The notes below the pieces were generated by a model, which ran no database searches, had not been told where the DNA came from, and was given only the letters and a program-made list of their open reading frames with translations. From Clostridiales bacterium (GTDB taxonomy: Bacteria > Bacillota > Clostridia > WRLR01): a DNA stretch of 12,618 bases. Below are positions 5,810-12,314 of the stretch, in pieces. The stretch lies in the NCBI GenBank assembly GCA_031263625.1, contig JAISFK010000379.1, forward strand, positions 1 to 12,618. Direction: 5' to 3'. The position numbers were made by a program, and so were the translations under genes. Within the stretch, counting starts at the first letter, position 1. Each line of letters starts with the position of its first letter.

Positions 5810-7445
5810 CGAGGTCGTTTTTCGGTCGAGCCTGAAAGCCGCGCTGGACTGGCAGGAGCACGGCTTCCAGATATGCGGCGAGGCGAACAGCGGCCTGTCC
5901 GCCAAGCAGATGATCGAGGAGCTGAAGCCGGACATTGTCATCACCGACATCTGCATGGCCGAAGCGGACGGCCTTTCGCTGATCGCGCTGATACGCGACC
6001 AGTATCCGCGCATACAGGTCATCGCGCTCTCCGGGTACGACGACTACGAGTACGTCCGAAACAGCATGAAAAACGGCGCGATCGACTATCTGCTGAAGCA
6101 CCGGCTTAAAGGCGACTCGCTGCTGGCCGCCCTGCGGACGGCCGAGCAGAGGCTCGCGGGAGGGGCGCGGCCAAATTCCGGGAACGAGCCCCGGCGCGCA
6201 ACCCAGGAGAGAAGGCTGGCCGTGCAGAGGCAAAGCCTGCTGCGCGGCTTGCTTCAGGGCGAAGTCAAGGACGCGGCGGATATGGGGCAATCGCTCGAGC
6301 GCTTCGGCCTCCAGTTCCTGAAAGGCCAGATGATCCTCGCGGTCGCGGCCATTGACGGGATGAGCCTGCACAAGCAAAAATACGACCAGCAGCAGTGGTG
6401 GAATATCTTTGACATGGTCATCGAAATCTCAAACTCGATCGTGTCCGAAATGACCGGCGGGGTGGCCGTTCCGCTGGGGGACGACCGCTTCGCCCTCCTG
6501 TTCTGCCCAAAGGGCGGCAATTCCCACATGCTGTTCTACAACCTCGCCAACGAGTGCATCACCCAGCTGCGCAGGGCGCTGAAGATGCACTGCAATCTCA
6601 CGGCCTGCTACAGCATCAGCGCCATATTCGACGGATATGCCCGCATCGCGCGGGCGTACCAGAAAATCTGCGCACTGCTTGACGAGAAGACCTACCACGA
6701 CGACGACATGATCATCACGGAAAAGGCCGGCAAGGCCGACCCGTCCGCCGCCGCCGGGATCGGGCGCGCCGCCGCGCACTACAACATCAGCATACAGGAC
6801 GAGCAGGCGATTTCAAAGATGCTGAAAGGCACGGACGAGGCGGGCCTGATCGCGTACATCGAGAAAATTTTCGAGGATCGCCGCAAATGGCATCTGGACG
6901 CCGGCCGGCTGCAAATCGTGCTCGCGGAGCTGCTGAACCTGCTGAGCCGGGAGCTCAGGGAGTGCAGCCTGGACATCGCCGAGATCTATCCGTCGTACCA
7001 TCAGATATTCGGCCGCATCCAGTACATGACTCTCAACGAAATGAAGCTCTGCGTGCTGGACTGCTGCCAGAAGGTGCTGGAGGCCGTCAGGCAGTTTGGG
7101 CTTGCCCGCCAGGACGGCTGCCACACGGTTACAAAGCAGGCGTGCGGCTATATCAACCGCCTGTACTCCCAGAACATCTCCCTGCACGACGTCGCGGCCG
7201 AGATCGGCGTGACGCCGTCCTACCTCAGCCGGATCTTCAAGAAGGACATGAAGAAGACCGTCGTCGAGTATCTGAACCAGATTCGGATCGAGCACGCCAA
7301 AAAGCTGATTCGGGAGGGCGGCGCGCGCCTGAGCGAGCTGGCGGGGCTGGTGGGCTTTAACTCCAACACCTATTTCTTCACGGTGTTCAAGCAGACTACC
7401 GGCAAGACGCCGATGCAGTACAGGCAGAAGGAAAAACACGATTGA
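5784..7445 (+). CDS. AraC-type response regulator, YesN-like
   Basis: This is the transcription regulator partner of the kinase. There is no ATG start. The receiver domain begins immediately at IRVLIVDDE, which makes the CTG at 5784 the best-fitting start (553 residues); TTG at 5751 or 5715 would add 11 or 23 residues. With CTG as residue 1, the acidic pocket is Asp8-Asp9, the phosphorylated Asp55 sits in VITDICMAEADGL, and Ser83 and Lys105 complete the active site. Lys105 is followed by His instead of the usual Pro. A long middle region of unassigned fold follows. The C-terminal AraC DNA-binding domain (about 449-548) has two helix-turn-helix motifs: SLHDVAAEIGVTPSYLSRIF and LSELAGLVGFNSNTYFFTVF. 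It ends in the family phrase TGKTPMQYRQ. The gene overlaps the kinase by 26 bases from the CTG, suggesting coupled translation. Its likely target is the promoter upstream of the binding-protein gene. Confidence 0.9.
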   Translation: MIRVLIVDDEVVFRSSLKAALDWQEHGFQICGEANSGLSAKQMIEELKPDIVITDICMAEADGLSLIALIRDQYPRIQVIALSGYDDYEYVRNSMKNGAIDYLLKHRLKGDSLLAALRTAEQRLAGGARPNSGNEPRRATQERRLAVQRQSLLRGLLQGEVKDAADMGQSLERFGLQFLKGQMILAVAAIDGMSLHKQKYDQQQWWNIFDMVIEISNSIVSEMTGGVAVPLGDDRFALLFCPKGGNSHMLFYNLANECITQLRRALKMHCNLTACYSISAIFDGYARIARAYQKICALLDEKTYHDDDMIITEKAGKADPSAAAGIGRAAAHYNISIQDEQAISKMLKGTDEAGLIAYIEKIFEDRRKWHLDAGRLQIVLAELLNLLSRELRECSLDIAEIYPSYHQIFGRIQYMTLNEMKLCVLDCCQKVLEAVRQFGLARQDGCHTVTKQACGYINRLYSQNISLHDVAAEIGVTPSYLSRIFKKDMKKTVVEYLNQIRIEHAKKLIREGGARLSELAGLVGFNSNTYFFTVFKQTTGKTPMQYRQKEKHD

Positions 7446-7453
7446 ATATTGTT

Positions 7454-7486
7454 AAATATTATGGAAAGACAAATATTATGGAAAGA
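7454..7486 (+). repeat. 17-base-period tandem repeat before the GH43 gene
   Basis: A 16-base unit, AAATATTATGGAAAGA, occurs at 7454-7469 and 7471-7486, separated by one base. Each copy carries an ATG (7461 and 7478). Only the second is in frame with the GH43 gene. The tract is far more AT-rich than its surroundings. Confidence 0.9.
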
Positions 7487-7504
7487 AAAGAAAGGAAAGC
7501 GAAA

Positions 7505-8452
7505 ATGACGAGGCACAAAAATCCACTTATTGAGCAGCGGGCGGACCCGTTCATCCTCCGGCACGAAAATGGCAACTATTATTTCACGGCATCCGTGCCG
7601 GAGTACGACCGCATCGAGCTGCGCTGCGCCAAAACGATCGGCGGCCTGCGCGAAGCCGCGCCGGCCGTGGTGTGGCGAAAGCGCCGCAGCGGGGAGATGA
7701 GCTGCCTCATCTGGGCCCCGGAGCTTCATTATGTCGGCGGCAGATGGCTGATTTATTTTGCCGCCGGGCATACCATGGACGTGCTCGATCACCGCATTTA
7801 CGCCCTCTGCTGCGACGACCCCGACCCAATGTCCGGGACGTTCGCCGAAGCGGGGCGCGTGGAAACGGGCATGGACACATTTGCGCTGGACGCCACGGCC
7901 TTCGAGCGCGAGGGATCGCAGTATCTCGTCTGGGCGCAGCAGGATCCGGCAATAGCCGGGCACAGCAACCTGTACATAGCCAAAATGAAGGATCCCCTGA
8001 CGCCGGCGGAGCGGCCCGCCATGCTGAGCCGCCCGGAGCTCCCGTGGGAGTGCAGGGGCTTCGCGGTCAACGAGGGGCCGGCGGCGCTCATGAAAAACGG
8101 CAGGATTTTTGTCAGCTATTCCGCCAGCGCGGTCGATCACAACTACTGCATGGGGCTTTTGTGGAACGACCTTTCGGCCGATCTGTCCGACCCCGCCGCG
8201 TGGAAAAAAGCGGAGCGCCCGGTATTCGCAAGCAGCCCGGAGAACGGCTGGTACGGGCCGGGGCACAACTGCTTCACGAAAGCCGAGGACGGCGAAACGG
8301 ACCTGCTTGTCTACCACGCCCGCCAATACGCCAATATAGACGGCGACCCGCTGTACGATCCGAACAGGCACGCCTGCGTGAAGGGCTTCGCATGGGACGA
8401 AAGCGGGTTCCCGGTATTTGGGGCGCCCGTGTCCGAGACACTCCTGCCGTAG
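7505..8452 (+). CDS. Cytoplasmic GH43 glycosidase, probable alpha-L-arabinofuranosidase
   Basis: This 315-residue enzyme has no signal peptide, so it should act inside the cell on imported oligosaccharides. It shows the five-bladed GH43 pattern with all three catalytic acids: general base Asp14 (EQRADPFILR), pKa-modulating Asp129 (FALDATAF) and general acid Glu190 (AVNEGPAALM). Other landmarks are SVPEYDRIELRCAKTIGGL, LIWAPELHYVGG and a GPGHNCFTK histidine motif. The YDRIEL and WAPELH phrases recall exo-acting 1,5-alpha-L-arabinofuranosidases (subfamily 26, as I recall it); a beta-xylosidase is an alternative. ATG 7505 is chosen because AGGA at 7493-7496 lies 8 bases upstream and the homologous domain starts at once. 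An in-frame ATG at 7478 and a TTG at 7442 would add residues encoded by a repeat. It is the last gene of the operon, 59 bases after the regulator. Confidence 0.9.
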   Translation: MTRHKNPLIEQRADPFILRHENGNYYFTASVPEYDRIELRCAKTIGGLREAAPAVVWRKRRSGEMSCLIWAPELHYVGGRWLIYFAAGHTMDVLDHRIYALCCDDPDPMSGTFAEAGRVETGMDTFALDATAFEREGSQYLVWAQQDPAIAGHSNLYIAKMKDPLTPAERPAMLSRPELPWECRGFAVNEGPAALMKNGRIFVSYSASAVDHNYCMGLLWNDLSADLSDPAAWKKAERPVFASSPENGWYGPGHNCFTKAEDGETDLLVYHARQYANIDGDPLYDPNRHACVKGFAWDESGFPVFGAPVSETLLP

Positions 8453-8468
8453 CGGCGGCGGCGGCCTC

Positions 8469-8487
8469 GCGCGCGCGGAGCGCGCGC
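8469..8487 (+). other. GC-rich hairpin at the end of the + strand operon
   Basis: GCGCGCGC (8469-8476), a 3-base loop GGA and GCGCGCGC (8480-8487) form a perfect 8-base-pair stem 16 bases after the GH43 stop. No T-run follows, so it may protect the transcript end or act with the downstream terminator. Confidence 0.5.
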
Positions 8488-8490
8488 CGG

Positions 8491-8564
8491 GCGATATTGC
8501 GCGGGATATGCGCGCGATGATATGCGCGGGATATTTGCGCGATGATGTGCGCGATGATATGCGC
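8491..8564 (+). repeat. 12-13-base tandem repeat, 6 degenerate copies
   Basis: Units lie at 8491-8502, 8503-8515, 8516-8527, 8528-8540, 8541-8552 and 8553-8564, with a consensus close to GATGATATGCGC. Two units start GGGATAT and are 13 bases long, alternating with the GATGATAT type. The tract is noncoding as far as can be seen and has no spacers, so it is not a CRISPR array. Confidence 0.85.
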
Positions 8565-8588
8565 GGGGGGCGCGCAAAGAAAAGAAAA

Positions 8589-8624
8589 GGAGGCGCCCGG
8601 CCGAAAACCAGCCGGAGCGCCTCC
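8589..8624 (-). terminator. Rho-independent terminator, probably bidirectional
   Basis: GGAGGCGCCCGGC (8589-8601) pairs with GCCGGAGCGCCTCC (8611-8624), leaving one bulged A and a 9-base loop. On the minus strand the stem is followed at once by a T-rich run (complement of 8576-8588), which is a classic terminator for the arabinanase gene, whose stop is at 8667. On the + strand the T-rich run (about 8637-8647) starts 12 bases after the stem, so termination of the operon there is less certain. Confidence 0.85.
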
Positions 8625-8666
8625 CCCTTCCCCGCGTTTTTTATTTTATCCGTTTTTACCCGTTCT

Positions 8667-11600
8667 TCATCCAATGATCGATTCGTACTTCGCGATGATC
8701 AGCGTCAGATCCTTCGTGTCAATCACGCCGTCCGGCAGATCGTCCGCCCCGCCGGAGCCGCCGAGATCGCAGCGCGCGATATAGTCGCTCTCCCAGCCGG
8801 CGCCCTTCGCCGTGCCCAGATACTGCCTGACCGCGCTTACGTCCGCGACGGTCACGCTGCCGTCAAGGTCGATGTCGAATCGGCTCCTCCAAGTGAACAT
8901 GACGGCGGCCACCGCAGGATAGATCGTCTCGTCCGCTTTCAGGGCGACGAGGCCGCCCTGCCACGAATCGTCGTAGTACGAGACGTCGTAGTGGCTCAGG
9001 AGCAGCGAGATCTGTTTGGAGATCGCCAGCCCGTCGGCGCCGGGCTCGTCTTCGAGCTGCAGCGTCACGCTGACAAGCGGCGCGCCGTCCGGGAGCGTAA
9101 AGTGCAGGCCCGTCGCGTGCAGCCAGACGCTGTAGGTCGTGTAGTCGTCCAGCGCGCTTTCGGTGGCGTTTTGGCCTTCTTCGTCCTCCCACACTTCGAT
9201 TGTCGCGAGCCCAGCGAGGCCGTCCGGCAACTCGAAAGAAGCGTTTTTCACGTCGGCGGTTTTGAAGCTCAGCCTCATGTTGACATCGCCGACCTGCGCC
9301 ATGTTCTCCCCGCGCACCTCAAATTTCAGCGCGGCGCCGGCGCGCTCGTACACCGCTTCGGCGCTGTTGTCGTCCAGGGCGAACACGCCTCCGCCGACTT
9401 CCGCGCGCTCAATGGGCGCTTCCGACGTCGGCTCCAAGGCCAGTTCGGCCGCTTTCAGCTTTATAATCCAGTCAAGCACTTCCGATCCGATATCGCTGCT
9501 GAGGATCGCGAGCGTCTCGTCAGCCTCGGCCTCGTATTCAGCGGCTTCAGCTGCCTCGGCTTCGGCCTCGTATTCAGCGGCTTCAGCGGCCTCAGCGACC
9601 TCGGCCTCGTATTCAGCGGATTCTGCCGCAGCGGCGAGTTCTGCGACTTCAACATCGGCGAGTTCCGCGCCTGCGGCAGCGTCGCCGGAGGCCGGCGCGT
9701 ATTTGGCCTCGCTCTCGGCGTCGTCGTCATAATACTCCGCGACAAAGAGCCAAGCTGCGTCCACAACCGACTGGAGGTTCGCCCAAGACGCCGTAGAATA
9801 CGGCCTATAGTCGATTTTGGCGATTCTCTGCAGCTCCTTGAGCAACGGGCTGAATTCAGCGTAGCGCGCGTCAGCCGCCAGGCCGTCGATTGCGTCCTCA
9901 ACCTCGACATAAGCCGCGTTGAGGTCATCCTGCGACATGCCGCCCGCCGCAATCAGCGCTTCAGCCGCGCCTAGCGCCGCATTAAGCGCGGCAACGCTGT
10001 CGGCGCTGAACACTCTTGCGTCGATATGGGCCGCGCCTGCGATCAGCGCTTCCAGCGCGCCCGCGTCGCCCAGCGGCTCCAGGCCCTCAATGGCCTCGTC
10101 GATCTTGCCGATCTCCGCGTCGATTTGCGCCTGCGTGGCTGTGTGGTTGTTCAGCGCGGCCTGGGCGGCTTCGATGGCGTCCGCCAGCGCGAGCGCGCTC
10201 AGCGCCGTGGATTCGGCCAGATTATATGCCAGGGCCTCGTCAATTTTTGCCGCGAGGGCCGCCTTGTCCGTCAGCGCCGTGAAGCTTGCCACGTCGCCGC
10301 CCTTCCCCCACAGCATCGTGCCGTCGTCCGCGCTCAGCGCCGCGATGACAAATTCCGCGTGATCCCAGTTTTCCCAGTCCCATCCGACGCCGACCGAGCC
10401 GGAATAGGAGACTCCGCCCAGCGTGATGTCAATGCCGTTCCCCTCGCTCATGCGCCATGTGCCATTGTACGCCGCAGTCGCGCTTGTCACAGTGCCGTCC
10501 GGGTTCAGGCTGGAAACCACGCCCCGGATCGCGTAGTTCGTGCCGCTCGTGGGCACGATGCGCGGGAACACAGCCAATTCGACCGACCCCGCGACGTTGG
10601 ACGCGTCGATGGGCTGCTCGGCGACCTCGCCGGCGTAGCGGGCGGGCGAGGCCATCGGCCAGCCGTCCTCTGTCCAGAGCAGGCGCCGCACGTGCAGGCG
10701 CTGCTGCGGGGATTTGGCATGGCTGCCGATCAGCCATGAACCGTCGGCGGCTTTGAAGACGCAGTTGTGGCCGGTGGCCCTCCAGAGGATCCCGCCGGCA
10801 AACTGGTACGGCGCCAGAACCTTCGTGCCGATATTGGGGTCATAGGAAAGCGTGTCCTGCTTGAGCATGCCGTCGTATTCGCCCAGAGCCGGGTTTGGAA
10901 TGAAGCGCGCGGTATCCGTGTCGATGTCGTCATTGGCAAAAACGGTGTCCATGTTCAGGCCGTTCGCCACGTTTTCTTCCGTGTACGCGACCAGATCGAA
11001 GCCGTTGTAGTCGCGATACGGCCCACCAACGTCTTTCGAGCGGCCGATGCGCACGTTGTACGTGGAATCCAGATAGTCATAGGACGCCATCAGATAGTAA
11101 TAGCCGGTTTCCTCGCTGTAGAACACGCAGGGACCCTCAATGCCGGCCTGCGTGCCTTTCCGGCGGCCGTCCACCGGCTCCGCGAAGGCATACGATCCGC
11201 CGCGGTTGGCGACGCAAATCCCGGTGTTGAAGCGAATCGCGTAGTTCTCGTCCTCCGGGTCGAGAGCGCCCTGATCGAACGGAAGGCCGGTGGCCGGATC
11301 CAGCTCGATAATGAAGATGCCTTCAAAGAAAGAGCCGTAAACCATGAAAAGGCGCTCCCCGCTCTTGTCGAAGAATACCATCGGATCGATGGCGTTCGGG
11401 CCAAACTCGGCCGACTCCTTGTTGTACGTCCCGAATTTGTAAGTGCCGGAACCGCTTTGGATAGAACCCCAGCGCCACGCGTCATAGGATTTGACAACAA
11501 TGCCGCCGTCCTTCCAGTTGTTCAGCGTGGCCATGGAATAGAGCTCGCCGCTGACCGGCTCCAGATATGCCATGCCGATGGCGGAGCATTTGTTGCCGAA

Positions 11601-12299
11601 CCCGCGCCCGCCGTCGCTGAGGGTGTTGGAGACGGAATAGTAAACATGGTACTTGCCCGTGACATGGTTGTAGACGATGTCAGGCGCCCAGAATCCAACG
11701 CTGGAATAGTTCCCGTACTGCTTCACGAACGCGTCCGCCGTGTCGGAAAATCCTGTCGTCAGCGTAACCCTGTTAGTCCAGGTGATCAGGTCCGCCGAGC
11801 TGCGGATGGTGCGGTTGTGCGTGCAAAGCATGTAGTAAAGGCCCTCCGACGCCACATAGACGATCTCCGGATCGTGGACGCTGTCGTTTTGCGGGTAGCT
11901 GTTGTTCGTGGGGGGCTTGGAAGCAAGCGGCGCACCGGGCGCCACGAGCTCCGGCATTGCCAGCACTTCAACCGCGCAGGCGGCGGTTCCGTTCGCGGTG
12001 GCCGCGGCAATCGTCGTCGTTCCGATGCCCACCGCTGTCACCTCGCCGGTTTCGCTGACCACGGCTACCGATTCGTCGCCGCTGCTCCACGAAGCGCCGG
12101 CCGCGCCGGAAAGCGTTTTTAGGTACGCCTTGTTGGCGGAATAGACCTCGCCGCCAACAAAAAGGATCACCTCCGACTTGTCGAGCGATTCCGCTTCGTC
12201 CGCCCACGCCGCGTCAAAGACGCAGAGCATGGAAAACAGGACGGCGAAAACGGTCAAGAGCGAGATGGTCCTGCGAGCCTTTGATGGTATCACGCGCAT
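8667..12299 (-). CDS. Secreted modular GH43 endo-arabinanase-like protein with FIVAR, cohesin-like and dockerin modules
   Basis: This 1210-residue exported protein probably cuts alpha-1,5-arabinan outside the cell. Order from the start: signal peptide 1-33 (cleavage after AWA), Big_2 Ig-like domain about 38-112 (WSSGDESVAVVSETGEVTAV), and GH43 domain about 135-550. The GH43 domain has base Asp143 (SVHDPEIV), Asp305 (NAIDPMVFF), acid Glu388 (AGIEGPCVFY) and a GHN histidine, His511. After it come a C-terminal beta domain of the Abn2 type (about 560-670, GVSYSGSVGVGWDWENW), FIVAR modules about 675-742, 743-808 and 815-948, a cohesin-like beta domain about 961-1135 and a dockerin about 1137-1210. 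The third FIVAR is split by an Ala/Glu-rich repeat. Asp1142, 1144, 1146 and 1153 form a canonical calcium loop; the second loop has an insertion. Start ATG 12299 is set by GGAGGAGG 7 bases upstream; an in-frame ATG at 12353 lacks a ribosome site. No LPXTG or S-layer anchor is seen. Confidence 0.92.
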   Translation of the reverse strand: MRVIPSKARRTISLLTVFAVLFSMLCVFDAAWADEAESLDKSEVILFVGGEVYSANKAYLKTLSGAAGASWSSGDESVAVVSETGEVTAVGIGTTTIAAATANGTAACAVEVLAMPELVAPGAPLASKPPTNNSYPQNDSVHDPEIVYVASEGLYYMLCTHNRTIRSSADLITWTNRVTLTTGFSDTADAFVKQYGNYSSVGFWAPDIVYNHVTGKYHVYYSVSNTLSDGGRGFGNKCSAIGMAYLEPVSGELYSMATLNNWKDGGIVVKSYDAWRWGSIQSGSGTYKFGTYNKESAEFGPNAIDPMVFFDKSGERLFMVYGSFFEGIFIIELDPATGLPFDQGALDPEDENYAIRFNTGICVANRGGSYAFAEPVDGRRKGTQAGIEGPCVFYSEETGYYYLMASYDYLDSTYNVRIGRSKDVGGPYRDYNGFDLVAYTEENVANGLNMDTVFANDDIDTDTARFIPNPALGEYDGMLKQDTLSYDPNIGTKVLAPYQFAGGILWRATGHNCVFKAADGSWLIGSHAKSPQQRLHVRRLLWTEDGWPMASPARYAGEVAEQPIDASNVAGSVELAVFPRIVPTSGTNYAIRGVVSSLNPDGTVTSATAAYNGTWRMSEGNGIDITLGGVSYSGSVGVGWDWENWDHAEFVIAALSADDGTMLWGKGGDVASFTALTDKAALAAKIDEALAYNLAESTALSALALADAIEAAQAALNNHTATQAQIDAEIGKIDEAIEGLEPLGDAGALEALIAGAAHIDARVFSADSVAALNAALGAAEALIAAGGMSQDDLNAAYVEVEDAIDGLAADARYAEFSPLLKELQRIAKIDYRPYSTASWANLQSVVDAAWLFVAEYYDDDAESEAKYAPASGDAAAGAELADVEVAELAAAAESAEYEAEVAEAAEAAEYEAEAEAAEAAEYEAEADETLAILSSDIGSEVLDWIIKLKAAELALEPTSEAPIERAEVGGGVFALDDNSAEAVYERAGAALKFEVRGENMAQVGDVNMRLSFKTADVKNASFELPDGLAGLATIEVWEDEEGQNATESALDDYTTYSVWLHATGLHFTLPDGAPLVSVTLQLEDEPGADGLAISKQISLLLSHYDVSYYDDSWQGGLVALKADETIYPAVAAVMFTWRSRFDIDLDGSVTVADVSAVRQYLGTAKGAGWESDYIARCDLGGSGGADDLPDGVIDTKDLTLIIAKYESIIG
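9527..9619 (-). repeat. Ala/Glu-coding repeat inside the arabinanase-like gene
   Basis: An 18-base unit (CGGCCTCGTATTCAGCGG on the + strand) recurs at 9527-9544, 9563-9580 and 9602-9619, giving periods of 36 and 39 bases. On the minus strand it codes for AAEYEAEA-type residues (about 870-925 of the protein) that should form a charged helix. Confidence 0.85.
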
Positions 12300-12306
12300 G
12301 ATATTT

Positions 12307-12314
12307 CCTCCTCC
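12307..12314 (-). promoter_or_regulatory. Ribosome-binding site deciding the arabinanase start
   Basis: On the minus strand GGAGGAGG lies 7 bases before the ATG at 12299. This near-perfect site, followed by a clear signal peptide, settles the start against the ATG 54 bases upstream. Confidence 0.9.

Larger units (their letters stand above)
8453..8666. other. Convergent junction with hairpins and tandem repeats
   Basis: This spacer between the two converging GH43 genes has no gene. It contains a strong GC hairpin at 8469-8487, a 12-13-base tandem repeat at 8491-8564, and a terminator at 8589-8624 flanked by an A-rich stretch on the left and a T-rich stretch on the right. Confidence 0.7.

Noticed and set aside
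2906..6022. Very long minus-strand open frame (over 1000 codons) opposite the permease and kinase genes
   Set aside because: It is the shadow of GC-rich genes: its translation is low-complexity in His, Gln, Arg and Val, has no recognisable domain, and lies opposite three genes with clear motifs.
8491..8564. Possible CRISPR array
   Set aside because: Units are 12-13 bases and contiguous, with no spacers and no cas genes nearby.
8418..9974. Plus-strand open frame running through the repeat junction into the arabinanase-like gene
   Set aside because: It crosses a tandem repeat and a terminator, and overlaps the dockerin and FIVAR coding sequence on the other strand.
10767..12122. Plus-strand open frame opposite the GH43 catalytic domain
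   Set aside because: Shadow frame: the minus strand holds all GH43 catalytic motifs in order.
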